Of a stretch of 64,000 nt of DNA, positions 21,288 to 29,875 are shown piece after piece. How positions within the stretch are numbered: position 1 is the stretch's first letter; the number at the start of each line of letters is the position of its first letter. The position numbers and the translations under genes were made by a program. Source of the DNA: Gemmatimonas phototrophica (GTDB lineage: Bacteria > Gemmatimonadota > Gemmatimonadetes > Gemmatimonadales > Gemmatimonadaceae); the NCBI RefSeq assembly GCF_000695095.2, contig NZ_CP011454.1, forward strand, positions 1,054,001-1,118,000, given 5' to 3'. The notes below the pieces were generated by a model. The model was given only the letters and a program-made list of their open reading frames with translations, was not told where the DNA came from and searched no databases.

Positions 21288-22424
21288 ATGAAACCCATGC
21301 GTCTCGCAGTCCTGACGTCAGTTGCATTCACGGTGGTGGTGGCCGCCGCCTGCAGTGAGGAGCGCGCCATTACCACGGAGCCGATCGGCGCTCGCGGTTT
21401 TGGGCAGAACCTCATCAAGAGCCAGTCCAACCTGCCTCGCGGCCGAGCCATCTTCCCCACGTCCCCCATCGCGTCGGCCAATCCGGCCGCCGACTCCATC
21501 ATTGTGGAACTGGGCGGGCTCGACTCCCTCTCGGGCGGCAACTATGTGGTGTGGGTCGGCAACGACTCCGCTACCAAGTTCGTTCGCGCGACGGGTACGC
21601 TCACGGTGCTGCGTACCGACACCACGCTCAACGCGCAGGGTGATCCGGTATTCACCACCACGTCCGCGTCGTTGGGTACGGTGAATCAATTCTCCACCGG
21701 TGGGTCCAACCGCCTGATGCGTTTCGCCACCACACGTGCGGCCATCGGCATGACCAATGCCGACTCGGCCAACCTTGTGCTGGTGTCCGTGGAAACGGGT
21801 ACCGCTGGCGCCACGCCGGGCACGCGCCGTCCGCTCTGGGCGCGTCGCAGCCAGTCGGCCGCTGTTGGTGGTCGCATTACGGGTGGCTTGCGCTTCGGCA
21901 ACTACAACTCACGACTGGCCAGTGAATACGTCTTTGCGACGTCCACTGCGGCCAACGCGGCATTTGGTCCGGCGGCGTTTTCCGCCAGCACGCTCATCAT
22001 CCCGCGTGGCCGCATCGAAGTGCGCGGCGCCATCTACACGGTGAACGATTCGAATTACTATCGTCCGCCGGTGGGCTATTACTACGAAGCGTGGACCATC
22101 CGCACGGATACACTCGGTCGCTTCATCGATACGGTCAGCCTTGGCCACAAGGCCACGCCGTTCCCGGGGCGCTTGAGCTTCTTTGACGCCGACACGCAGA
22201 TCACTGATCCGCAGTACATGTTCGGCACGCCTTCGCCGGTCATCTTTGCCTCGCAGCATCGGGTGTCGTCCGACAGCATTCCCGCCGCGGTCGTGAACGG
22301 CACGCCGTGGCGCGAGTTTGCGTGGACGTACGTGACGCTGCAAAACAAGCTGTCACCGGCTGGTCGTATGGGTGCCAACGTCGTGATGCTGGTCAACAAC
22401 CCGTCGTCCATCTCGTTCCGCTAA
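21288..22424 (+). CDS. Lipoprotein of unknown function
   Basis: 378 residues. The N-terminus has a basic start, a hydrophobic stretch and a lipobox-like VVAAAC near residue 22, suggesting lipid attachment at that cysteine. The body is rich in Thr, Ser and Asn with beta-type segments (YVVWVGNDSATKFVRATG and similar) and has no recognised domain. It follows the barrel gene by two bases and is the last gene before a strong terminator at 22458, so it completes the five-gene block that begins at 12004. Confidence 0.75.
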   Translation: MKPMRLAVLTSVAFTVVVAAACSEERAITTEPIGARGFGQNLIKSQSNLPRGRAIFPTSPIASANPAADSIIVELGGLDSLSGGNYVVWVGNDSATKFVRATGTLTVLRTDTTLNAQGDPVFTTTSASLGTVNQFSTGGSNRLMRFATTRAAIGMTNADSANLVLVSVETGTAGATPGTRRPLWARRSQSAAVGGRITGGLRFGNYNSRLASEYVFATSTAANAAFGPAAFSASTLIIPRGRIEVRGAIYTVNDSNYYRPPVGYYYEAWTIRTDTLGRFIDTVSLGHKATPFPGRLSFFDADTQITDPQYMFGTPSPVIFASQHRVSSDSIPAAVVNGTPWREFAWTYVTLQNKLSPAGRMGANVVMLVNNPSSISFR

Positions 22425-22457
22425 ACACCGCGGTTGATTGGGCGAAGTAAAACAAAA

Positions 22458-22500
22458 CACGGGCGCCGAGGATTCCTTCCTCGGCGCCCGTGCTGTTTTT
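22458..22500 (+). terminator. Rho-independent terminator of the surface-protein operon
   Basis: A perfect 15-bp stem (CACGGGCGCCGAGGA with its complement, 22478-22492) with a 5-base loop is followed by CTGTTTTT. A-rich sequence precedes the stem, so it may also act on the opposite strand. Confidence 0.92.
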
Positions 22501-22535
22501 ATCCAAAGCTACCTCGTTAGGTCCCGTACCAGTTT

Positions 22536-23119
22536 GGCGGAGGTGCGGAGCTGTGGAGGTGAGGAGAAACTGAAATGCAGCAGTGCTCCACTCCTCATCA
22601 CCTCCACACCTCCTTCGTTCAGGCCCGTACCAGATTGGCGGAGGTGCGGAGCTGTGGAGGTGAGGAGAAACTGAAATGCAGCAGTGCTCCATTCCTCTTC
22701 ATCTCCACACCGCCTTCGTTCAGGTCCGTACCAGATCGGCGGAGGTGCGGAGCTGTGGAGGTGAGGAGAAACTGAAATGCAGCAGTGCTCCGGCGGAGGT
22801 GCGGAGCTGTGGAGGTGAGGAGAAACTGAAATGCAGCAGTGCTCCACTCCTCATCACCTCCACACCTCCTTCGTTCAGGCCCGTACCAGATTGGCGGAGG
22901 TGCGGAGCTGTGGAGGTGAGGAGAAACTGAAATGCAGCAGTGCTCCATTCCTCTTCATCTCCACACCTCCTTCGTTCAGGTCCGTACCAGATCGGCGGAG
23001 GTGCGGAGCTGTGGAGGTGAGGAGAAACTGAAATGCAGCAGTGCTCCATTCCTCTTCATCTCCACACCTCCTTCGTTCAGGCCCGTACCAGATTGGCGGA
23101 GGTGCGGAGCTGTGGAGGT
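22536..23119. repeat. Tandem array of 101-bp repeats between convergent genes
   Basis: Units begin with GGCGGAGGTGCGGAGCTGTG at 22536, 22637, 22738, 22792, 22893, 22994 and 23095. Spacing is 101 bp except for the unit at 22738, which is 54 bp and lacks its second half; the last unit is cut after 25 bp. Each full unit contains arms such as GTGGAGGTGAGGAG and CTCCTCATCACCTCCAC that can pair. Two variants of the second half exist (CACTCCTCATCACC and CATTCCTCTTCATC). The period is not a multiple of three and the open frames through it shift, so it is not protein coding. Confidence 0.95.
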
Positions 23120-23127
23120 ACGAAGAG

Positions 23128-24396
23128 CTACGGTACCAGCCGCACCAGCCCACTGCCGCTACGGTCACCCACCCAGAGCACGCCGTTGCGCGCCACGATA
23201 GACGTCGCATACGCGACCTGACGGGATGCGCCGAGGATGGTGGGAGAGGGAGAGAGCCTGATGCGTGTGACCCCGTCCACGCCACCAGCAACAAACAGAT
23301 CGTCGCCCATGAACGCCAGGTCGAACGCAAAGCGAGGTTCCCCCTTGAGGCGCCACGGCGCCTGCTGCACCCCTGTCGGCTGTGCCGCGAGATTCCCGCG
23401 TGGCCAGATGATGACCCCCTCGGTACCCACGGCGGCCGCAATCCAATTGTTGCCACTGGAGATACTCGACACTCTGGTTCCCGTGGCCGTACGCGCCGCG
23501 AGCACGGGCGATGCACTGCTCCCGGCAGGTGGTATCATGACTTCGTACAATGCGGAGTCCGTGGCCACCCACCAGCGCTTGGCTGTGGCGTCGTAGTGCG
23601 CCGCCGAAACGTTGGAAGGCGCCACCACCGTGTCCACACGCGGCTGTCCGTCACGCAGGTGACGGATCTGCAAGCGTTGCCCCTCGGCGACCAGGATGAT
23701 GTCCTCGTTGGCGGCCAGCGCATCAACTGCACCTGGCAATAGCCGCGATAACCGGCCGGCCGTGATGGGTGTTTGCCAGAGTGCCGTCCCGGTACCAATG
23801 AGCAGCGTGGAATCACGGCCATTCACGGCCACCTGGCGAATGAGGCTCAGTCCACCGCCTCGCCGCTGCAACGCCGCCGGGCGCGGCGCCGCGGTGACCA
23901 CCTGAACACCACTGTCGGTGGCCGCGAAGACCAACGAGTCGAGCACGGTAAGCGCGAAGGCTTCGGCCGGTAGCTTCAGGCGCGCGGCGTTGAACGACAG
24001 CGCATCGCCGGCGCGCGGCGCCAGCGCACGTCGCTGCGCCGCCAGTTCACGCGACAAAAATAAGCCCGTAAGCGCCCCACTGATGCTCAGATAGGGCAGG
24101 GCACAGTCCCAGGCCCCGCACTGCCCCGCCCGTTCGCCCCGATCACTCGCGTGGTGATAGCCGAAGGCCAGGGCCGCACCAACGGTTGCCCCCAATCCCA
24201 TCCAGCGGAAGCGGTGATCGTTGGGCAGTGGTCCCATGGTTTCCGACACCCCCAACGGCGCCCGGGTGGACTCCGGAGCACGTTGTGCCGCTGCCGAGAA
24301 CAACGGCGCGGTCATGAGCAGAGCTGCGAAGGCTGCCGCCGTAGGCGGTCGTGAGGAGGCTCGCGACTGGCCGCGAGCAGAACGGAAGGAGGTCAT
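23128..24396 (-). CDS. Predicted beta-propeller-like secreted or membrane protein of unknown function
   Basis: 422 residues. A signal-like segment (AAFAALLMTAPLFSAAAQ) is followed by a possible membrane or glycine-rich segment near 65-110. From about residue 135 there are repeated ~40-residue blocks with the pattern D-x-L-hydrophobic-V-A then short acidic turns (LDSLVFAATDSGVQVV, STLLIGTGTALW, KRWWVATDSALYEV, WIAAAVGTEGVIIW, DDLFVAGGVDGVTRI, GVLWVGDRSGSGLV). These suggest a beta-propeller. The start codon overlaps the stop of the GWxTD gene (ATGA), so the two are translated together and probably work together. No catalytic motif is seen. Confidence 0.75.
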   Translation of the reverse strand: MTSFRSARGQSRASSRPPTAAAFAALLMTAPLFSAAAQRAPESTRAPLGVSETMGPLPNDHRFRWMGLGATVGAALAFGYHHASDRGERAGQCGAWDCALPYLSISGALTGLFLSRELAAQRRALAPRAGDALSFNAARLKLPAEAFALTVLDSLVFAATDSGVQVVTAAPRPAALQRRGGGLSLIRQVAVNGRDSTLLIGTGTALWQTPITAGRLSRLLPGAVDALAANEDIILVAEGQRLQIRHLRDGQPRVDTVVAPSNVSAAHYDATAKRWWVATDSALYEVMIPPAGSSASPVLAARTATGTRVSSISSGNNWIAAAVGTEGVIIWPRGNLAAQPTGVQQAPWRLKGEPRFAFDLAFMGDDLFVAGGVDGVTRIRLSPSPTILGASRQVAYATSIVARNGVLWVGDRSGSGLVRLVP

Positions 24397-26696
24397 GAGC
24401 GGGCCACGCGGAAGAAACGTGCAGAACGTGCCGTCTGGCCAGAGACGAGATCCGTAATGACGACCTCGAGGCGATAGAGGCCAGCCGGGGAGGTGCCAAG
24501 CCCGATGGTGTTTACCATCGGGGTACGCTCGGAGGTTCCCGCAGGCATCTCGCGCGTGAAGCGGACCGTGAGTTCCTCGTTCCCTTCACGGGTCAATCCC
24601 ACAAAGTCGGCCGCATCGAGCAGAAAGCGCAGCGACGCGTTGCGATTGCTGCGATCGATTTCCACCAGCGTTACCCGGAAACGCACCTCGGCCTTGAGCC
24701 GCTTCTCGGGCGAGGGGCGCAACCCATACGTCTCCCAGTACACCGAAAACGGCTCGCGCTGCGCCATCGTCAGGTCGCCTTTGGGAATGATGCCCGCACG
24801 CTGCCAGCCCCCAAGCGGGTCGTCGGACGAGGTGACCCGTTCGGTAATCATGACGTCACTCATCTCGAGAATATCCCGACGGGCCCGCGCAATGTCGATC
24901 TCCATGTGCGCCCGTGCGACCGCGCCCGACACGTTGGCGTCGTTCCCTTCGACCCGGACGCGAATGGGGCCGGCTGGTACGCCCTGCACAAACGTGCGCG
25001 TGAACAGCCCCGACGCCGGCAGCGTCAGCGTCACGGTATCGCGCTGTACCTGCCTCAAGTTCAACGGGCGACCGATGTACAGACTGGTGAACAACGACCC
25101 CTGATCAAGCTCCACCGCACCGTACAACCGCCGAGGGTCGAATGCATGCGACACGACCAGTTGGGTGGTGCTGTCGTTCGCCCCACGGAATCGGGACACC
25201 TGCACGGCCACTGAATCAATGGCGCGCAACGCATCCACATTGTCGAGCAGAAAGGGCGCATCCTCGCGCGACTCTTCGGCCAGTCCACGCATGGGCCCTG
25301 CAAACGTAGCGTAGTTCATGGCCGGAGGAGCCGAAAATACGAACTGCCGATCCTTGCGAGGATAGTACCACACAATGGTGATGCGCCCGGTGGTCTCGGC
25401 GTAATCGGCGGAGTTGGTTGGGGCGAACGTCGCGACAACCGGAGGCTCTCCGTACCGGATGAGAATAAGACCGCGATCGGTGCGCCATCCCACCTGCCGC
25501 ATGTCCACACTGGTGAAGCGCAGCTCCGCCACCGCAATCCGCGCCAGAAACTCCAGTCGCGCTTCGTTCTCCGGGGTTTCCAGCAACGGGTCGGCCGCTT
25601 CCCAATACGACGAGTCGGTGAGGCGCCGATCGGCCGCCGACAACGCATCATACGACACCGAGTCCCGTCGTCGGAGAATGCGTCCCAGATTCGTCATGGC
25701 GTCGCGCTCCTCCAAAGGCAGGAGCTTCAAGGCCGACTCAAACAGCGTGTCGGCCGCCGCGAAATCATTCACACGGTACGCCGCCAGCCCCGCCGCGAGG
25801 CGCAGATCACTGCCGCCAGTACGGGCGTCGAGGAACGGGCGCACCACCCGCCGCATCTCTTCGTAGCGTTTCTGGTCGTACAACAGGCCGAGCAACCCAA
25901 TGGCACTGCGCTCGTACGTTGGTACCGCCGCCAGCCCGCGGCGGTACATTTCTTCCGCTTCCGTGCGGTCAGTGGCACCTACATTGGGAATGGGGCGCGC
26001 ATTCGACTCCAGAAACTCCCGCGTGTAATGACGGCGCAGCATGGCTTCGTCGGGGTCGAACATCAGGCCGGCATTCGCCACCAGATAGCGGTCTTTGGCC
26101 GTGAGATACCGGCGCTCCTTGATCTGCCCGATCTCCCAGGTGATCTCGGCAATGAGCGCCTGATCCTGCTGCTCTTCCGCGACCCGCAGCGCCTTGCGCA
26201 TGATGCGTTCGGCTTCCACGCGCAGGAGGGGGGTGAGCAGTCGGATTCGCCCGATCTCCAGCAGGTAGCGCGCGTTCTGCGGATCGAGCTCGGAGGCGCG
26301 GTCGAGCAAACGCCACGCGACAAAATTGCGAGGTACATCACCAACCCGGAGAAATGTGCTGCGCGCCAGCAACACGCCACGCTGATACAGCACTTCGGGA
26401 TTGCGCGGGGCCCGGTCCTGCGCGTGTTCCAGTGACTTGAGCGCGGCAGCGGTATCGCCAGCGGCGACCGAGGCGCGCGCCGCCGAAAGCAACGAATCCA
26501 CTTCCGGGGTTGTCACGTATGAGCGTGAGCGAGCCGCCGGAGGCTGAAGGTGAACCGCTGACGGCGCCGCATGAAGCTGGTGGTGCGGCAACAGGCAGCT
26601 TAGACACAGCCCTACGGCAACCGCGGTCAGTGTCTGACGAGGAGAGTTCGGGGCGGTACGGATCCCGAAAGCCGGCGGGGAGGTAGTAGCATCCAC
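24393..26696 (-). CDS. GWxTD domain protein with N-terminal TPR-like region
   Basis: 767 residues, starting at GTG 26696. A hydrophobic signal-like segment (about 22-45) is followed by TPR-like helices: AARASVAAGDTAAALKSLEHAQ and DPQNARYLLEIGRIRL, and further pairs to about residue 340. The middle holds the GWxTD motif as GWRTDRGLILIRYGEPP, then TGRITIVWYYPRKDRQFVF. The C-terminal ~300 residues are beta-rich. GWxTD is a domain of unknown function found in secreted proteins of Bacteroidetes, Gemmatimonadota and Acidobacteria. It is divergent from the outer-membrane gene at 26780 and overlaps the downstream gene by four bases. Confidence 0.85.
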   Translation of the reverse strand: MDATTSPPAFGIRTAPNSPRQTLTAVAVGLCLSCLLPHHQLHAAPSAVHLQPPAARSRSYVTTPEVDSLLSAARASVAAGDTAAALKSLEHAQDRAPRNPEVLYQRGVLLARSTFLRVGDVPRNFVAWRLLDRASELDPQNARYLLEIGRIRLLTPLLRVEAERIMRKALRVAEEQQDQALIAEITWEIGQIKERRYLTAKDRYLVANAGLMFDPDEAMLRRHYTREFLESNARPIPNVGATDRTEAEEMYRRGLAAVPTYERSAIGLLGLLYDQKRYEEMRRVVRPFLDARTGGSDLRLAAGLAAYRVNDFAAADTLFESALKLLPLEERDAMTNLGRILRRRDSVSYDALSAADRRLTDSSYWEAADPLLETPENEARLEFLARIAVAELRFTSVDMRQVGWRTDRGLILIRYGEPPVVATFAPTNSADYAETTGRITIVWYYPRKDRQFVFSAPPAMNYATFAGPMRGLAEESREDAPFLLDNVDALRAIDSVAVQVSRFRGANDSTTQLVVSHAFDPRRLYGAVELDQGSLFTSLYIGRPLNLRQVQRDTVTLTLPASGLFTRTFVQGVPAGPIRVRVEGNDANVSGAVARAHMEIDIARARRDILEMSDVMITERVTSSDDPLGGWQRAGIIPKGDLTMAQREPFSVYWETYGLRPSPEKRLKAEVRFRVTLVEIDRSNRNASLRFLLDAADFVGLTREGNEELTVRFTREMPAGTSERTPMVNTIGLGTSPAGLYRLEVVITDLVSGQTARSARFFRVARS

Positions 26697-26779
26697 TGTA
26701 GCAGGATAATCTCATGGCAGTGCCGCGCGGAACACCAGAAGTGGCATCGTCGTCCTCTTGTCCCAAGGAGAATTTGAGC

Positions 26780-27457
26780 ATGGTGCGTTTTTCGTGGCGT
26801 CGCGTGTGTGCCGTTGGTGCCTCCGCCTTTGCGCTGTCCGTGGCCGTCCCGGCAGCCACGGCCGGCGCGCAGGCCTACAACTACCCCTCCATGCAGACCC
26901 CGCGCGCCAGCACGCGCGACTATACCGCGGGGATTGTCGGTGGGGCCGGCACCTCATTCCTGTTCCAGTGGCGTGAAGGCGCCGGAAAGGGACTGCACTG
27001 GCAGCTCGATGCCGGCTTTGCCGACCCCGAGGGCGGCGTGGATCCGCTTCTCTTCGTAGGTGGCGGGTTGGGCAAGGAGCTGACTCGGGCCACGAACGAT
27101 CAGCCGCTCGACGTGCTCTTCACGGCGGGTGTGGGTGCCGCATTTGGGGGCAACAGCACCGTGTTTCGGGTGCCGCTTGGCGTGAGTGTGGGGCACACCT
27201 TTGAGTTGGAGCAGAACATGTCGCTCACCCCCTTCGTGCATCCCCGCCTCTCGGTGGATGCCTGTGGCCGCTGCGGCCGCAACAACGACTCGCGCACCAA
27301 CCTGAGCGCCAACTTTGACGTTGGGGGGCATTGGCAGGTGAACCGCCAGTTCGGCGTCCGGGTGTCGGCCTCGTTCAGCGGCTCCGATCTGGTGGGGACC
27401 GACGAAACGGTCGCCATTGGCTTTAACTGGACGCCGGCCGGGCTGGCGCGCCGCTAA
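26780..27457 (+). CDS. Predicted outer-membrane beta-barrel protein
   Basis: 225 residues with a signal peptide (about 1-32, ending AGAQA) and amphipathic strands ending in AIGFNWTP. There is one CGRCGR cysteine pair near residue 160. AAGGAG lies before ATG 26780; the frame is open upstream to 26714, but the Shine-Dalgarno and the signal peptide favour 26780. The divergent GWxTD gene starts 83 bases away, so a shared control region is likely. No specific function is recognised. Confidence 0.75.
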   Translation: MVRFSWRRVCAVGASAFALSVAVPAATAGAQAYNYPSMQTPRASTRDYTAGIVGGAGTSFLFQWREGAGKGLHWQLDAGFADPEGGVDPLLFVGGGLGKELTRATNDQPLDVLFTAGVGAAFGGNSTVFRVPLGVSVGHTFELEQNMSLTPFVHPRLSVDACGRCGRNNDSRTNLSANFDVGGHWQVNRQFGVRVSASFSGSDLVGTDETVAIGFNWTPAGLARR

Positions 27458-27511
27458 CGGCACGTGCCACGGGGTGGGGCCATGGCGGGTCGCAGTTAAC
27501 TTCCGCTCGCC

Positions 27512-29272
27512 ATGACCCGCATCCTCGGAATCTCCGCGTTCTTCCACGACAGCGCCGCCTGCCTGGTGCAGGATGGCGTCATCGTGGCCGCGGCGTCCGA
27601 AGAACGGTTTTCGCGCCGCAAGGGCGATGCGGCGTTCCCCACGCAGGCGGCCGCCTGGTGTCTACAGCAGGGCGGGGTGGACGCCCGCCACCTCGACGCG
27701 GTGGCCTTCTACGAAAAGCCTATCCTGCATCTCGACCGGCTCTTCGAAAGCTGGCTGTATACGGCGCCGCGCGGGTGGCGGGCGTTCCTCAAGGGCGGAC
27801 CCCTCTGGGCCCGTGACAAGATTGATCTCAATGGCGCCATTCGCCGCGGGCTCGGTGGCTACGAGGGCCGACTGCTCTGGTGCGAGCATCATGAGTCGCA
27901 CGCGGCCAGCGCGTTTTACCCGTCACCCTTTCCGCGGGCCGCGCTTGTCACCATGGACGGCGTTGGTGAGTGGGCGACGGCCAGCATGGGCGTCGGGGAA
28001 GGCAACACGTTGCGCCTCACGCATGAACTGCGCTATCCCGACTCGCTGGGGCTCCTGTATTCGGCGTGTACTTATCACGCCGGCTTCAAAGTCAATTCGG
28101 GCGAGTACAAGCTCATGGGGCTCGCGCCATTCGGCACGCCGCGCTTCGTGAATACCATCCTCACGCATCTGGTGGACCTGCGCGACGACGGATCCTTCCG
28201 CCTGCACCGGAAGCCCTTTGGCTACGTGGACGGGCTGCGCATGACCACCCCCCACTTCGATGCGCTCTTTGACGGGCCGCCGCGCACGCCGGAATCGCCC
28301 ATCACGCCGCGCGACATGGACCTCGCCGCATCGGTGCAGGTGGTGACGGAGATGATCGTGCAGCGCATGGTGCGTACCGCGGTGCAGTACAGCGACTGTC
28401 GCGATGTCTGTCTTGCCGGTGGCGTCGCGTTGAACGCGGTGGCCAATGGCACACTGCGGCGTGAGGGGATCGTGGATCGCCTCTGGGTCCAGCCTGCCGC
28501 TGGTGACGCCGGCGGGGCGCTTGGTGCGGCCCTGCTGGCATGGCACCGGTACTATGGCGGCGTCCGGCCGGTGCGCGATCACGACATCATGCAGGGAGCC
28601 CTGCTCGGCCCATCGTTTTCTGACGAGGAAATTGGCGCGCAGTTGCACGCCGCCGGCGCCGAGGTTGAGCTGCTGGGGCGCGAGGCCGTCATGCAGCGGG
28701 CGGCGCAAAGTCTGGCGCGTGGTGGCATCGTTGGCTGGTTCGACGGGCCGATGGAGTTTGGTCCGCGTGCTCTTGGCGCACGATCCATTTTGGCCGATCC
28801 GCGACCGGCCGACATGCAGCAGCGCCTCAACGCGCACATCAAATTGCGCGAGGGCTTCCGTCCGTTTGCGCCCGCCGTGTTGGCGGAGCATGCGCACGAA
28901 TACTTCGAAGGGATCGACGGTGATGCGTCGCCGTACATGTTACAGGTGGTGCCGGTCAAACCCGACGCACCGCCTCTGCCAGCCATCACCCATCGCGATC
29001 ACTCCGCACGGGTGCAAACCGTGACGGCTGATCGTACCCCCGGTTTCCATGGCGTGCTGCAGGCGTTTCATCAACTGACGGGGTGTCCGGTTCTGGTGAA
29101 CACCAGTTTCAATATCCGTGGCGAACCGGTGGTACATACGCCGGCGGAGGCGTTCGCCTGTCTCATGCGGACGGACATTGATGCCCTGGCGATTCCGCCG
29201 TACTTCGTGACGCGCACTACGCAGCCCACACTTGGCGATGCGCGCTGGAACATCGCGCTGGAACCGGATTGA
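27512..29272 (+). CDS. Carbamoyltransferase (NodU/CmcH/SxtI family)
   Basis: 586 residues, typical family length. Members move a carbamoyl group from carbamoyl phosphate to a hydroxyl of a sugar, antibiotic or other acceptor through a carbamoyladenylate. The N-terminal Kae1-like domain has GISAFFHDSAACLV (5-18), SEERFSRRKGD and HHESHAASAFYPSPF (about 127-141); the C-terminal domain has MEFGPRALGARSILADPR, KLREGFRPFAPAVL and LVNTSFNIRGEPVV. It is followed by an SxtJ-like gene overlapping its stop codon, a DUF5989 gene and a GDSL hydrolase gene, the order of sxtI-J-K-L. The acceptor molecule is unknown. Confidence 0.93.
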   Translation: MTRILGISAFFHDSAACLVQDGVIVAAASEERFSRRKGDAAFPTQAAAWCLQQGGVDARHLDAVAFYEKPILHLDRLFESWLYTAPRGWRAFLKGGPLWARDKIDLNGAIRRGLGGYEGRLLWCEHHESHAASAFYPSPFPRAALVTMDGVGEWATASMGVGEGNTLRLTHELRYPDSLGLLYSACTYHAGFKVNSGEYKLMGLAPFGTPRFVNTILTHLVDLRDDGSFRLHRKPFGYVDGLRMTTPHFDALFDGPPRTPESPITPRDMDLAASVQVVTEMIVQRMVRTAVQYSDCRDVCLAGGVALNAVANGTLRREGIVDRLWVQPAAGDAGGALGAALLAWHRYYGGVRPVRDHDIMQGALLGPSFSDEEIGAQLHAAGAEVELLGREAVMQRAAQSLARGGIVGWFDGPMEFGPRALGARSILADPRPADMQQRLNAHIKLREGFRPFAPAVLAEHAHEYFEGIDGDASPYMLQVVPVKPDAPPLPAITHRDHSARVQTVTADRTPGFHGVLQAFHQLTGCPVLVNTSFNIRGEPVVHTPAEAFACLMRTDIDALAIPPYFVTRTTQPTLGDARWNIALEPD

Positions 29273-29712
29273 TGGATCACCAAATGAAGGAACGCACCGC
29301 AGACCGCATGACGGCATCTGCCGACAGCGTGCCCTCACCACGTCGCTTTGGCCTCACGCTGGGGCCGGCGCTGCTCGTGGTGGCTGCCGTTGCATGGTGG
29401 CGCGCGGCCTTGGGCGCTGCGCAGGGAGTCGCGGCCGTCGGGCTGCTGCTGGTCACGGCCGGGTTGCTGGCCCCCACCGTGCTTGCGCCTCTCTCGCGCG
29501 GGTGGATGGCCTTCGGGCACCTGCTGGGGCGTGTTACGACGCCACTGTTTTTCACCCTGTTATGGGTGGTTGCCTTTGTTCCCATCGGCCTCCTGCGGCG
29601 TACGTTCTCGCGCAGTCCCCTGGCGCGTGATCCGGAGGCCCTCTCGTACTGGGTGCCCCGTCCGCCCATTGCGCCGGATGTGGCGCGGGCCTCCATGGAA
29701 CGGCAGTTTTGA
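29272..29712 (+). CDS. SxtJ-like membrane protein
   Basis: 146 residues. Two or three hydrophobic segments (about 30-48, 52-70 and 82-104) suggest a small inner-membrane protein. The C-terminal SRSPLARDPEALSYWVPR is typical of SxtJ-family proteins, which are encoded next to carbamoyltransferases. The biochemical role is unknown. The ATG at 29272 overlaps the carbamoyltransferase stop by one base (TGATG). The next small gene begins three bases after its stop, so the module is tightly coupled. Confidence 0.82.
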   Translation: MDHQMKERTADRMTASADSVPSPRRFGLTLGPALLVVAAVAWWRAALGAAQGVAAVGLLLVTAGLLAPTVLAPLSRGWMAFGHLLGRVTTPLFFTLLWVVAFVPIGLLRRTFSRSPLARDPEALSYWVPRPPIAPDVARASMERQF

Positions 29713-29715
29713 CGC

Positions 29716-29865
29716 ATGACCATGCTGCGCGAACTCTTCGCCTTTTTGCGCGTCAACAAGAAGCTCTGGCTACTCCCGATCGTGCTCGTCTTCGTGGCGC
29801 TCGGCACGCTGGTGGTGCTGGCCCAGGGCTCGGTACTGGCGCCGCTCATCTACTCGATCTTTTGA
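29716..29865 (+). CDS. DUF5989/SxtK-like small membrane protein (49 residues)
   Basis: A very short gene on the plus strand: ATG 29716, TGA 29863-29865. The protein has an amphipathic N-terminus (LRELFAFLRVNKKLW), one membrane helix (about 18-36) and the ending QGSVLAPLIYSIF. This pattern (ELW.FLR.RKK.W.LP followed by a helix, then AQGS..AP.IY..F) is what I recall of DUF5989 proteins encoded between SxtJ and downstream genes next to carbamoyltransferases. It sits three bases after the sxtJ-like gene and ten before the hydrolase gene. The function is unknown; a membrane scaffold for the module is a guess. Confidence 0.85.
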   Translation: MTMLRELFAFLRVNKKLWLLPIVLVFVALGTLVVLAQGSVLAPLIYSIF

Positions 29866-29875
29866 GGCGGTCCCT

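Noticed and set aside
22536-23119. CRISPR array
   Set aside because: Repeats are 101 bp and directly adjacent with no unique spacers; no cas genes.
22393-23516. Repetitive open frames in the 101-bp array (for example those beginning MEHCCISVSP)
   Set aside because: The repeat period is not a multiple of three, frames shift between units, and no start signal or homology is seen.
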